Assembly (NCBI GenBank): GCA_026184415.1
Contig: CM047941.1
Location: 4,216,001-4,280,000, forward strand
Reading direction: 5' to 3'
DNA: 64,000 bases
Source: Trichothecium roseum
Taxonomy: Eukaryota; Ascomycota; Sordariomycetes; Hypocreales
A model generated the notes under the pieces. The model had not been told where the DNA came from. It saw only the letters and a program-made list of their open reading frames with translations, and searched no databases. A program made the position numbers and the translations under genes. Positions within the stretch are counted from its first letter, which is position 1; the number at the start of each line of letters is the position of its first letter. Below are positions 40,737 to 51,826 of the stretch, piece by piece.

Positions 40737-42485
40737 CTACGCATCCCCCCATACCTCAGCAATTTTCTGACTGAGTGTTTTACTTATCTTCTTTCTGCCC
40801 ATCAAACCGCCCATTTTATTGAACACCATTTCTCTCTTCCGCTTTCGTCCTTGTTCGCCGGAGCCACAAGCCTCGTATTGCTTGACGAGGTCATTCGGGG
40901 TTTTCCAACGCTTCTGGATTTCTAGCGCCTTTTCCCCCGTCACGCCTTTGGTGGTCATTAACATCTTCAGGAAAACATCTCTCAACGTCATCATCTCAGA
41001 CTTGGAGGCCAGCGATGCAAAAGCTGGGTATGTAATGTAACACCCAACCGACTTGTCTTGGCTGCGCAGGCTGTCAAGAAGAGGGAGATAGTTCTGAGCC
41101 GTGAGTAATTTCGTGGGTATTACGTCGAGCGGCTTCCGCTCATATGTCCGGCGCAGCATTTCCGTCATTCGTGACAGGTACTTTACCGTGTCATCCATTT
41201 TGGCGGTTCGCTTGACAAAGTAACCGTTGACGACCTGGGTTGAGGCCAAAGCGGAATGCACCGCTTCTTCGTATCGCTGATGGGAGGCTGGGTCCATTGC
41301 GATCTCTTCGATAATGTATATGACCTTCTTGACCCCCGACCGTTTGAGACGGAACTTTTGCTCGTGAAAACGGCCGTCTTTGATACTACTAATAAGATCA
41401 TCGAGGCGCTTTCGCTCAACAATCCAATCAAGAACAATCTCATCGCCCTCTGCACCGTGTCTTGACAGTAAATTCGGATCGTGACACTTCGCAATCCACT
41501 GCGCATCGCCTACCTCCAGGGACCGCATGATAGGAGTCACTCCTTGCTTCGCCAACTCCTCTTTCATATAATCTCTATCCGTCTTGGCTCTTACTTCTCG
41601 AACGTCAAGTAGAAGCTGAACAGAAAACGAACCTGGTGGTAGCCTGATTGGTGTGAAAGTGGGTAATGAGTTATTGTCCGATACGATCGGTCCGTCTGCT
41701 ACCACATTTTGATACGGAGAAGGGACTGTCGGTTGATCATGAGTCTCAGGAGGTTGAGACTCGCCTCTGAGGATTGAAGGCTGACGTCGAGGGGTTTCTG
41801 GCTCCTGTGTACCTCTATGGGCTACTGGGATTTCTGCTCGACACTGAGTCGTGCTCTTGATACGCCGCGCGACATCCCAACCTTCGTCAGTCAAGGCGTA
41901 CCTCCGAAGTGGTCGTCCCCTTTCATACACCAGCTCTTTTTGCAATATCGTCTTCATGGAGTTCCAAGCAGTGTAGAACTTAGTAGGATCATTCGGGGCT
42001 GTAAATGACGAGTCGCAGTGTGGTTGGGCTACTTCAATCAAGTCTGCTTTCGTCATTCCAACGGATGACTCTCCATCCTGCATCGAGAGACCAAGGATAA
42101 GTGCGTATGCCCCGGATCTAAAGGCCGGCACATACGATTTCGGCTTCCTAGTCTTCTTCGGCTTTGCTGTGCCTTCGCCATCCGGTCCGCCATTCTGCTC
42201 GTTTCTCTCGCGACTTTTCCGGACTTGGGGATGCTCTGGCATAGGTAACCCATTCTCATCGCAGTGCTTCTTTAGTTTATCCTGCAAGCGTTCGCATAGT
42301 TTGGGACCGAATCCTTTCAATTGTTGTAGCTCTGCAGGGTGTTGAAAGGTAATTGGGCAAGCTTTGAGAGACTCATAAGCATTTTTGTAAGCCGTTATCC
42401 CCTTGGAATTGCGCTCTCTTGCCACATCTAGCCACTCCTTTACCCAACCCAGCAGCTGAGGATTTGCACATTCTGAATCGTCCAT
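40737..42485 (-). CDS. mus81: Crossover junction endonuclease Mus81
   Basis: Catalytic subunit of the Mus81-Eme1 structure-selective endonuclease, which cuts recombination intermediates and stalled forks. Single exon, 582 residues. The N-terminal helix-hairpin-helix is LQQLKGFGPKLCERLQDKLK (about residues 54-73). A winged-helix region follows with SGAYALILGLSMQDGESS and the RRYALTDEGWDVA block. The ERCC4 nuclease core has VQLLLDVREVR, SLEVGDAQWIAK, VLDWIVERKRLDDLISSIKD and GRFHEQKFRLKRSGVKKVIY; the ERKXXXD motif is intact. The C-terminal HhH includes MTTKGVTGEKALEIQKRWKT. All expected parts are present, so it should be active. Confidence 0.96.
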   Translation of the reverse strand: MDDSECANPQLLGWVKEWLDVARERNSKGITAYKNAYESLKACPITFQHPAELQQLKGFGPKLCERLQDKLKKHCDENGLPMPEHPQVRKSRERNEQNGGPDGEGTAKPKKTRKPKSYVPAFRSGAYALILGLSMQDGESSVGMTKADLIEVAQPHCDSSFTAPNDPTKFYTAWNSMKTILQKELVYERGRPLRRYALTDEGWDVARRIKSTTQCRAEIPVAHRGTQEPETPRRQPSILRGESQPPETHDQPTVPSPYQNVVADGPIVSDNNSLPTFTPIRLPPGSFSVQLLLDVREVRAKTDRDYMKEELAKQGVTPIMRSLEVGDAQWIAKCHDPNLLSRHGAEGDEIVLDWIVERKRLDDLISSIKDGRFHEQKFRLKRSGVKKVIYIIEEIAMDPASHQRYEEAVHSALASTQVVNGYFVKRTAKMDDTVKYLSRMTEMLRRTYERKPLDVIPTKLLTAQNYLPLLDSLRSQDKSVGCYITYPAFASLASKSEMMTLRDVFLKMLMTTKGVTGEKALEIQKRWKTPNDLVKQYEACGSGEQGRKRKREMVFNKMGGLMGRKKISKTLSQKIAEVWGDA

Positions 42486-42966
42486 GGTTCCGATTCAACG
42501 ACAGCTGGTTGCCAATATAGCCATTCTCTGGTGGGAATTGCTTAAATTTCAGTTATGGCAAGGTCCAAAATCCCATTTATGGGAGGGATCGAAATCTTCT
42601 GTCCAGAAAAGCGCCAAAGACGAATTGTTGAGCTCACCGCTGAGCATTACAGGGAAGCTTCTTTGACGCGTCTGCCGTCGATGTGTAAGAACACATAAAT
42701 GACACGAAATCACGTGACCATAATTACTCTACCTACGGAGTTACTCAGTAGTAGTTTTGGCAGGCACCATATCAGGTCATGTGACATGCGAAAGGCAGCT
42801 TGATAGAGTCACGGAAGCAACCATGCGCAACCTAATGATTGATTTCTATCATTCTTCTCCAAACATAAGCTCACATCAACAAACATCTCACTTGGTTCAC
42901 GATCTTTTCTCGGACCGTATTATACCTTTGAAATAGAATTCGTGGGTGCTACGATCATCGCATACC
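42486..42966. promoter_or_regulatory. Bidirectional promoter region of Mus81 and Dim1
   Basis: 481-base head-to-head spacer. One TACGGAGT copy near 42733 and TCACGTGA-like boxes (ATCACGTGACC at 42711-42721, GTCATGTGAC at 42776-42785), which are E-box-type palindromes bound by bHLH factors. Confidence 0.5.
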
Positions 42967-43536
42967 ATGGGCTCAGTAGTACTTCCACACCTCAACTCAG
43001 GATGGCACGTTGACCAAGCCATTCTCTCTGGTACGTTTAGAAAAAGCTTTTCATTCTTAGCTCAAAATTTGTTGACCTCGTTAGATTAAATACTGACATA
43101 CTGCTTCATAGAGGAAGATCGCCTTGTTGTGATTCGTTTTGGGCGTGACCATGATTCGGTAAGTAAAGGCAATCACGAAGCTCTCTTCAACTACCATCAG
43201 ACTAACAAGGGCTAGGATTGCATGCTCCAAGATGAAGTGCTTTACAAAATAGCAGAAAAGGTCAAGAACTTTGCAGTTTTATACCTCTGTGATATTGATC
43301 AGGTACCCGACTTCAACGCCATGTATGAGTTATATGACCCATGCTCGATTCTGTTCTTCTTCCGTAACAAGCACATGATGTGTGATTTCGGTACCGGAAA
43401 CAACAATAAGCTCAACTGGGTGCTTGAGGATAAGCAAGAGCTCATCGATATTATTGAGACCATTTACAGGGGAGCCAAGAAGGGCCGTGGTTTGGTTGTC
43501 AGCCCCAAGGATTACAGCACCAGGCATCGGTACTAA
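42967..43536 (+). CDS. dib1: U5 snRNP 15 kDa protein Dim1/Dib1
   Basis: Thioredoxin-fold spliceosomal protein of the U4/U6.U5 tri-snRNP, essential for pre-mRNA splicing and mitosis. Three exons: 42967-43030, 43112-43158, 43216-43536, giving 143 residues. Sequence is near-invariant: MGSVVLPHLNSGWHVDQAIL, RLVVIRFGRDHDSDCMLQDE, FAVLYLCDIDQVPDFNAMYE, CSILFFFRNKHMMCDFGTGN and GAKKGRGLVVSPKDYSTRHR. Length fits the 142-143 residue family exactly. Confidence 0.97.
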
Positions 43537-44963
43537 ACTACTGATCTGTGGTGAGATTGAGAATTTTACGCAGAGAACATTATTTATCTACTTGATATGG
43601 GATCACGTTCCTACTGTCATTGCATGAGGGTATTCAAGATGAGCTCACATGAGACAGCTCAAAGACGGCAAACGATGGGATGGCTCCGTCTCTTGGCTCA
43701 TAATCTAATTCTCACATCAGCAGAGTATCTGCGTTGTTGTTGTTGGGGTAAAGACACTATCCGTCTTTGCAGCATGCGGAGTATATACCAATACGCTAAC
43801 ATGTAGTGGAACGGGTCGACATCGACGAGACACACACCCGGGTAGACCACCCTAATCATCAATGACTTGTGGATATGTTATATCAAGCTGCAAACCCAAA
43901 GCTTTTCAGGTAGTATCTAATGTAAACTATTGGCGATGAAGCAAAATTACAACCTTGTAATTGGAACATTAGTTGGAGAGAGTATCGAAGTACTGACTGC
44001 TCTGCCACCCACCTCGGTACGGGGTACTATTGTTAGAGTGGGCCTATGAAAAGTGGCTGATACTCTGGATATCCATGACAAAATTCGAGCGGCATTGTTG
44101 GTAAGATGGTTTCCAGATGATCAAAAAAAAAGCCCCCCCCTCCCCCCCTCTACATGCAAAAGTGTATATGAATTGAGCAACCTGCTCTATCTACAAGCTG
44201 TGATGGGTCTGACAGCCTGTCGCCGATCCACTGCATGAGATGGAGGGGTAGGAGGGGCAAGTAGCAGTCTGGCCACTCTCGAAAGGTAGCATTGATGCAA
44301 AAACGCGGGGGCTCTGAGAGCTGTTTAGTCGCACAAAACGCCGATCTACTCAGTACTGCTAGGTTACCTCTCGTGGGTAGGAGTACTTGGCAATACTACC
44401 AAGACCGTAGAGGTACCTGCTATCAAAAGGTACGTAGTACTACCACTACCATACGTAGTAGGAGTAGCTCTCGCGCCCAAGCTGCTCGTATCGTAGTACT
44501 ACTAGTAGTACTGCCCTCCTTGCTCTCCTGTTGTTTTATTTGTTAATTTTTAATTTTTCTTTCGTATAATTCAGGAACTGCACTACCACTACTGACTGAA
44601 TGCCCTCTTTCTCCACCTGAAGTGGCGCATTCCGTCATTCGGCTTCAGTAGCAGCCTCCCTTCGTGAGGGCATTAATCGAGCCCTGCCAACTTTCCCATC
44701 TTTTCTAATTTTTTTGTTGCACTTTGCCTTGTACCTCCAGTGAGTGGAGGCCATTGGGACGGTACCTCCACTGTACGGAGTACCTACTACCAATACTTTA
44801 GTAGTACTGTTAAATTTGTACTTGGTCTGCACCCACTCCTACCTGCTACTGTACTCCTACTCTACTACTTCTTGAACCTCGCCCTGTTGTCTGTCCCAAC
44901 TTCTTCCCTTTTTTCCCTCGCCTCCCCATTCTTAACCTTCATCTTCTACCTACAACAGCTACA
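43537..44963. other. Intergenic region rich in TAC/GTA palindromic motifs
   Basis: No credible gene. The 44340-44860 part is dense in GTAGTACTAC-type sequences, including the 16-base palindrome GTACTACTAGTAGTAC near 44494-44509, and a TACGGAGTAC at 44774-44783. The Pcm1 promoter is at the right end. Confidence 0.55.
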
Positions 44964-46647
44964 ATGGACGAAGACAAGTTTCTCGCTGCCTCGGCCAAGC
45001 ACCCTATCGTCGAGGGCCATGTCTACAAATATGGTACAGCTGGCTTCCGCATGAAGGCCGATCTTCTCGATGGCGTCTCGTTCCGTGTCGGCCTTCTTTC
45101 GGGTCTTCGAAGCCGTCGGCTGGGGGGTCAAGCCATTGGAGTCATGATCACCGCTAGCCACAATCCCGCTGTCGACAATGGTGTCAAGATTGTCGATCCT
45201 ATGGGCGAGATGCTTGAGCAAGACTGGGAGGCCCATGCCACGTCCCTGGTCAACTGCCAATCCGATCAAGAGCTGCTTGACACCTACAAAGCTCTTGCGC
45301 AAAAGGTCAAGGTTGACCTCAGCAGCCCCGGCAAGGTCATCTACGGCCGAGACACGAGACCCTCGGGCCACACCCTTGTTGCTGCTCTTGCCGATGCCTT
45401 TGAGGCCACCGGCACCGACTATACCGACTACAAGATCCTGACCACACCTCAGCTACATTACCTAGTCCGCTGCATCAACACTGAGGGCACCCCCAAGGCA
45501 TACGGCGAACCTACTCTGGATGGCTACTACGAAAAGATGTCCGAGGCCTTTGTGCGAGCTCTCAGGGGCAAGAAGGTCCAGGGACCACTGATCGTGGATT
45601 GCGCCAATGGTGTCGGCGGGCCTAAGCTGTCCGATCTTCTCAAGGTCATTCCCCAGGATGTCACTGGACTCGACTGCCAGGTTGTCAATGACAACGTTCA
45701 CAAGCCCGAGGTGCTCAACCTAGACGTAAGTTGCCTTTGGTAATACGAAATCCCGAGGTAGTACATTCACTGATTCTTCGTAGTGCGGTGCCGACTTCGT
45801 CAAGACCAAGCAGCGCGCCCCGCCCGTCCCCAAACCCACCCCCGGTGTGAGGACCTGCTCTCTCGATGGCGATGCCGACCGGTTGATGTACTACTGGGTC
45901 GACCCTGACACCGGCTTCTTCATGCTCGACGGTGATCGCATTTCTTCCCTCAACGCGTCCTTTATCGGCGAGCTTGTCCGTTCCGCTGGCCTGCAGGACG
46001 ATCTTCGCATCGGGGTTGTTCAGACTGCCTACGCCAACGGAGCCAGCACCAACTACATCGAGAAGCACCTCCAGCTTCCTGTTGTTTTCACCCCCACTGG
46101 CGTCAAGCACCTTCACCATGCGGCCTGCCAGTTTGACGTGGGAGTATACTTTGAGGCCAACGGCCACGGCACCGTTGTCTTCTCGCAGGAGGCTACCCGT
46201 CTCTTCCGTGAGAAGGAGCCCCAGTCTCCCGCTCAAAAGGATGCTCTTGATACCCTGGCTGCCGTCTCTGACCTCATTAATCAGACGGTCGGTGACGCCA
46301 TCTCCGACATGCTGATGGTCGAAGTTATCCTTGCCCACAGGGCCTGGTCTCTCCGCGATTGGGCCATGACCTACACTGACCTCCCCAACCGCCTTGTCCG
46401 CGTTGAGGTCGGCGACAAGGACCTCTTCCAGACATACGATGCCGAGCGTCGTCTCTCCCACCCTCCGCGCCTCCAAGACGAGATTGATCAGTGTGTTAAG
46501 AAGTACACCAACGCTCGTTCTTTTGCTCGCGCGAGCGGAACGGAGAATGCTTGCCGCGTGTACGCCGAGGCCGCCACACGTTCCGAGGCGGACGAGCTCG
46601 CCAACAAGGTGTCGACGCTTGTCAAGAACCACGGCACGGCTTCGTAG
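44964..46647 (+). CDS. pcm1: Phosphoacetylglucosamine mutase (Pcm1/Agm1)
   Basis: Interconverts N-acetylglucosamine 6-phosphate and 1-phosphate on the way to UDP-GlcNAc, feeding chitin, N-glycan and GPI synthesis. Two exons: 44964-45725 and 45784-46647, giving 541 residues. The four alpha-D-phosphohexomutase parts are all visible: the catalytic phosphoserine at Ser65 in GVMITASHNPAVDNGVKIVD, the metal loop RTCSLDGDADRLMYYW, the sugar loop VGVYFEANGHGTVVFSQE and the phosphate-binding RASGTENACRVYAEA. ASHNP and DGDADR are intact, so the enzyme should be active. Length fits eukaryotic AGM1. Confidence 0.96.
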
Positions 46648-47502
46648 GGCAGGCAGGAGTAGGACTTTGCACGTTTTCTGGAAATGCGAAGAGGCTTACG
46701 TCCGGTTATGGAGCAAAAAAGAAGAAGAAAAGAAGAAGAGGAAGCAGAAGGACGCCGCCTTTGACACTAGATGCCCGGGGAGGTTTCTTTTGTCTTCTTT
46801 GGATGAAAGGTAATGAATGGACCCAGCGCTTGCAGGAGATTGGCAAGAAAAATTGGATATACGATGAATGACGCAGGAGTATGGCATAATTGAATTTTAG
46901 CGGTCAAAAAAGAAAAAAAGCAGCTGGGTTTTTTGTATTCTGTTTTGCCCATTACTACTGTTACTACTACTATTATTATTGTTATTACTAGTAATAGCAG
47001 CTTTGCGCGATACAACAGTCACGAGGAACAGCCTCATTCATAGAAGACGAATCTGCCACTACCGGAAGTAGCAGTGCTTTCAGTGCTTTCATTGCGTCGA
47101 GCGTTTTGGATTTGGTATCACTTTCTGACGCTGTCAAACCCGTGGCCGTCCATATTCCCCCCGGCTCATCTCCGTCTGCTTTCTATAAGGCAATCCTTGT
47201 TTTCCCCGTCTTTTCTCTTTTACAGAGCTTTACAAATATGCTCAAAAAAGAAAAAATGAGATGGCCTCCCTAAAACCGGTGCTTCCCTTTTGCACCCATA
47301 AGATACACGACAATTTGATTCTTCGTCCGTGGCAAATAACCTGCCAGAGAATTTCTCAAATCTCCCTTTTTGTTCCCCCTCTCTCTCTCCCTCTCTGCGT
47401 GGGTGTGTAGCTCTCTCTCTCGTTCTTTTCTCTCTACCCCCGAATTCGCCGCTATATGGTAAAGAACCGAAAAAAGGATAGGAAAGGAAAAAGAATGGTG
47501 GC
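46648..47502. other. Convergent 3' flanks of Pcm1 and arginine methyltransferase
   Basis: No gene seen. A purine-rich tract (46714-46755) follows the Pcm1 stop, and a TTACTACTRTTACTAC-like repeat lies at 46950-47000. Confidence 0.5.
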
Positions 47503-49232
47503 TCAGCACATCTTGAACTCGCACTTGCCAGAGGCGTTCCTGTTGGCGTCGTCCGTCTCGAAGGAGTAGTCAATGTCAATGTCGAGGTCGCGCCTGTTCT
47601 TGGAGTTAGGCTTGACCTGCAGGACGCACGAGACCTCCTCGCCCGTCTGGACAGTGAGCACATCCTTGAAGTAGAAGACGGTCTGCTTCCAGTGGGTATA
47701 CTTTGTGTGCGGGCCGGTGGAGAAGCGGATCGTCTTGTGGCAGGCCGTGAAGTCGATGTCGAACCAGGCGACGAGGGCGTGGATGAAGTCGTCGCGCTTG
47801 ACGGGCAGCTTGAAGGGGGTGGTGAAGGCCAGGTCCGCCGTGGTGCAGGTGTAGAGGTCGAGGGTGAGAACGGGTACCGGGTCGGTGACGACCGTCTTGA
47901 GCTCGACCGTGTCGACGAGGGGTTCTGAGAGAGCCGTCTCCTTGAGAGGGGTGTAGTCGAAGCCGTACACGTTATCCCAGACTAGAGAACAAGAACCCCG
48001 TGGGGGTTTGAGTGTCAGAAGCATATCCAATATTACAAGATTGAAACCCCGTGGGATGGGAAGTAAACGGAAAGGAGAGAAAAGGGAAGGGAAAGGAAAA
48101 GGGGGGAAACGTACAGCCAATCTTCTCCTCCTTGTAGTCTCCGTCCTCGATACCGGCGAAGAAAATGGTGGCCTTGTCGGGGAAGATGAGGCCATCCTTC
48201 TCAAGATAGGTGTCTCGGGCGTAGAGGACGGTGTCGAGCATGGACTCGTAGAGCAGGAAGTAGCCCATCCACTCGGAGATGATGATGTCAACCTTGGGGA
48301 ACGGCAGCTGAACCTCCTCCATCTTGCCCTGGATCAGGGTGATCTTGTCCGAGAGGCCGTTGGTCTCGACGATCTCGCGGGCCTTGAAGATGATGGTAGA
48401 CATGTCGACGCCGATGACGTGCTTTGCGCCCGACTTGGCGGCGAACCTGATGGGATTCGAAATCATCTACAATTAGTAACCTGACGCTCTTTCGCGCGGG
48501 CCGTAGGATAATGCCACTCCATTGAGGGGGGTGTACGAACATGGAGAGGATGCCGGTACCGCAGCCGACGTCGAGGACCACCTTGTCCTTGAAGATGTGC
48601 TTGTTCTGGACGATCGAGTTCATGTACGATCGCGTGCGGACCTCATCTTTCTACTCGAATGCGCCATGGTGGCACAAGTCAGTCATCTCAACAAAAATAA
48701 GAATGATGTTCTCCCCATCCGCAAAGACGCCTCCAGGTTGCTTGGTCGAGGAAGTAGGCGTAAGGCGTGGTTGCCATGATCGCGCTCTATATGTCTTCTT
48801 TTTTTTTTTGGAGGGGAGGAGGGGGGACCGCGAATAATGGCGGGGTTCAAAACGTACAAGCATCTCCTCGTGAATGCCTGCGATAAGTTCACACAACCAG
48901 GTTTCCAAGTTAGCCCGACAAAAAATTCCATCATTTCGATTGACATTATGTATATAAGTCTCAAGAGGGAGGATTCATACCATGGTGATCGTAGCTGATT
49001 TTTTTCGCGCCTTGTCGTTAGTATTTTTGAAGCTTTGATATGTCTTGTTTTCCTGTTCCTGATCCTTCTTCTCTTTTTTTTGTTGGAGGGTAAGAAAGAA
49101 CAAGAACAGGGGAGAGAAGAAAAAAGACAGGGTACTCAAAAAACTTTACCTCTTAAAGTAGTGCTGCTCACTGTGCGCCATCGCCTTCATCTGCTCCTCG
49201 GCATGCTCGACCTCCATTTTGTCACCGGCCAT
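47503..49232 (-). CDS. hmt1: Type I protein arginine N-methyltransferase (Hmt1/Rmt1, PRMT1-like)
   Basis: Makes asymmetric dimethylarginine on RNA-binding proteins and histone H4. Six exons on the minus strand: 49232-49150, 48994-48981 (14 bases), 48877-48858 (20 bases), 48650-48541, 48446-48115 and 47981-47503, giving 345 residues with every phase consistent. The N-terminus spells SEQHYFKSYDHHGIHEEMLK across four exons. Motif I is VVLDVGCGTGILSMFAAKSG, the double-E loop is ISEWMGYFLLYESMLDTVLY, and the THW loop is KYTHWKQTVFYFKDVL. Also present are KIGFWDNVYGFDYTPLKE and the C-terminal barrel. Length equals fungal Hmt1. Intron 4 uses a GTTCGT donor, and the two micro-exons are easily missed by automatic annotation. 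Confidence 0.95.
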
Positions 49233-50380
49233 GTTGGGCGGGTTTTTCTCGTTTTATTTGCTTTGTATAAACGAAAAGAAGTAAAGAGCGTTCTCGAGGG
49301 ACGGCGGGGTTGACGCGCGAGAGAGGACGGAAAGGGAGGGGAGGAGGGGCGGTCTTGGAAAAGATTAGGGACGACGAAGAAGGGAAAACAAGAAAAAACC
49401 CAGATCCGGTAGTAGGAGAGAGAGAAAGCAAAATATAGCCTGCCAACTGTTACTGACTTATATAGTACCACTGTGTTCTAAAGGAAAGGGAACAAGAAAA
49501 AAAAACCTGTCATGGCAGACCACAGAGAAGAGACATAGAGAGCACCACAGTCGCAAGCCGTCTATTAGGTCGCAAAAAAAAAAAAAAAAAAGGCCCAGGC
49601 AAAAGGGCATTAGCGGTCCCGTTTCATGACAAGCATCAGAAAACAAATGACCGTGTATAGGTGTCAGTTCCTGTGCAGAACGTGTCGACTTTTTCTGACA
49701 CCAAGCTTTAGCTTGCCTCGTTGCGGGTCCTCCTGCTAAAAAGGTTGAAGAAAAAATGCTTGTTTCCATTTTTTTTTTCCTTCTCAGTTTTGGGGCAGAC
49801 AAAAAAACAATTAACGGGGATGAGCTTGAGTCGGTGTCACCGCCTGGCTTGCCTCGAAGGGGACCCTGATTTTAGTGCTTTTTGGCCTGCTCTGGGATTT
49901 GTCCAGGACCAGCATTGGAAGAAACATGACCCAGTACGGAGTACGGAGTAGCATACCAGCTTATCAAATTTTGTAAGAGTTGAGTTGGAAGTCCGTGATG
50001 TTTACGACTCAGGCGTCGTGGTAACTGAGCTACCACCATGCTAAAAACAATGATGTTCAGTACAGTACGGAGTACGAATCAGCCGGAATATGTCCTCACA
50101 CTCGTATCAGCACCATATCGATGGAGCCTAAGTCCAGGGCTTCGAGCCTGGACATCAACCGGCAAGGCCAACCTTGATTGGGAATAATTTTTTATATATT
50201 CATGAGCGTCCTCTTGCTTTCCCAGCATCGTAGCCATCCATCGTCCCGATTTCTTCTGACAAAGTCCGTCCCATTTTATTTACCCCCAGGTCTTCGCGCC
50301 TAAACGCCAGCAGAATGCATTCATGTCTCAGGCCAAAAAGTTCGAAATATGTAAAAACAAAACCCAGCAGCCCTTCCCCT
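49233..50380. other. Intergenic with A18 run, palindromic motif copies and a tRNA-like patch
   Basis: Promoter of the arginine methyltransferase and 3' flank of Nsa2. It has an oligo-A run at 49574-49591, TACGGAGTACGGAGTA at 49935-49950, TACGGAGTAC at 50066-50075, a tRNA-A-box-like segment at 50021-50040 (minus) and a hairpin GTCCAGG...CCTGGAC at 50131-50153. No protein gene seen. Confidence 0.5.
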
Positions 50381-51319
50381 TCAAGTCAGAAGAACAGCGT
50401 TGACACAGCTTTTAAGAAAAAAAGGTTCAAGTTAGCCATAACCGTAAAATATGATTCAGGGGGGGGGAGGTGAGTGCATTATGCTCTTACCCTTCGTTCT
50501 CGGGATTGTTCATGACCTGGGCAAATCTTCCCCAGACCACCTTGCCGCTCGTCGTCACCAGGCCCAGCTCGCTGACGTTGACCTCGATGATGGTACCCTT
50601 GGTCAGGACGCCGAGCTGGGTGTAGAGCGGGTTCTGGGGGTTCTTCTTGACGGCGATAATGGGCAGCTGGACGGTGACGCCGAGCTCCTTGTGCGTCACG
50701 TTGGCCTTCTTGACGCGCAGGCCCATGGGGCGGATGAACTTCTCCTGCTTGGGGTTCCTCCTCGTGAAGTCGGGGCCGACAAAGGTGGGTTTGGTGATCA
50801 TGCGCTTCCAGGCCTTCTTTTGCACCTTCTTGCCCGTCTTGACGACGCTGAACATCTCCTCTTCGCTGATGCCGCGGACCTTGGGCAGGGGCACCGAGAA
50901 CTTGGCCGACTTCTCGGCGCGCTTGTTCTTGATGGCGCTGCTCAGCGCCTTGGCCGACGACGGGTTCGTGCGGTCGAGCAGGTACGCGGGCATCGGCGTC
51001 GAGGGGTCCTGCTCGTCGGCCGTCTTGACGTTGCGCTCCTCGTGCGCCTTGATCGACTTCTTCATCTGGATCTTCTCCTTGCGCCGCTTCTCCTGGTACA
51101 GCTTGGCCCGCAGGCCGCGGAGGTTCTGGGCGTCCTGGGAGGCCTTGTGGCCCTCACGAGCGGTGCGCTTGCGCGCCCGCTCCTCGTGGTCGAGACGCCG
51201 GCCGTGGAGTTTTCTCCATCTTTCCATGTACTCGTTCTGAGGCTGCAAGAGGAAAAGGTCAGTATCTGCTGTCTGCTAACCAGCAAAGCCAACTAAGAAA
51301 GAAAAGCTGTACGCACCAT
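50381..51319 (-). CDS. nsa2: Ribosome biogenesis protein Nsa2
   Basis: Nucleolar 60S assembly factor of the eS8/Nsa2 family that acts in 27SB pre-rRNA processing. Three exons on the minus strand: 51319-51317 (the ATG alone), 51242-50491 and 50408-50381, giving 260 residues; yeast Nsa2 has 261. Exon 2 reads PQNEYMERWRKLHGRRLDHE, LRGLRAKLYQEKRRKEKIQM, KKAWKRMITKPTFVGPDFTR, FIRPMGLRVKKANVTHKELG and NPLYTQLGVLTKGTIIEVNV through MNNPENEG. The last exon adds CVNAVLLT, matching the family ending NPEN(D/E)GCVNAVLLV. Reading straight on after exon 2 would stop after one codon and lose this conserved tail; reading upstream of exon 2 would lose the initiator Met. Both single-codon first exon and short last exon are inferred from family ends plus good splice sites. 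Confidence 0.93.
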
Positions 51320-51826
51320 CTTGACTGATTTTCGCCCTAGTTAGGGGTCCTTGATTAATTCGTAATTGACCGACTGAGGAGGAGAAGGAAGAATGGGGGA
51401 GGGGGAGTGGCGTTAATGGTGGTGATAGCTGGAAAACTCTCCGTTCAACAAGACTTCTTCTTCCCGGGGTACCTCGAGAAAAAAAAAAAGGTGGCGGTCG
51501 CAAGGCGGCTGGGTGCCAAGACTCTAGGTACCGGGGACGGACGTCGGCGCATCGGCCGAATTTGATCCGGTGTCCAATTGCATGTCCGAATTGTTGTAGT
51601 GGGCAGTGGGCGAAGGTGGTTTTTACCTGCAACTGTTATTTAGTCTAGCTCCATCATTACTCCGTACAGGTGTACGGAGTAGACGATCTAGAAGTGGACT
51701 TGTAGGGGAAAAAGACATCCCAGAAAAAAATTGAGGCATCACGACGACGGGGGGTTGCGTGTGCCCGTTTGCTTCGGAAGGCCATACTGAAAAGAAAAAC
51801 ACGCACATACGTACGCACACCATACA
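51320..51826. promoter_or_regulatory. Bidirectional promoter region of Nsa2 and bL21m
   Basis: 507-base spacer between a cytosolic and a mitochondrial ribosome gene. It contains TACTCCGTACAGGTGTACGGAGTA at 51659-51682 region, an inverted pair of the motif with a short centre. Confidence 0.5.

Noticed and set aside
49574..49591. A18 run as a retrotransposon tail
   Set aside because: No reverse transcriptase, target-site duplication or repeat body nearby.
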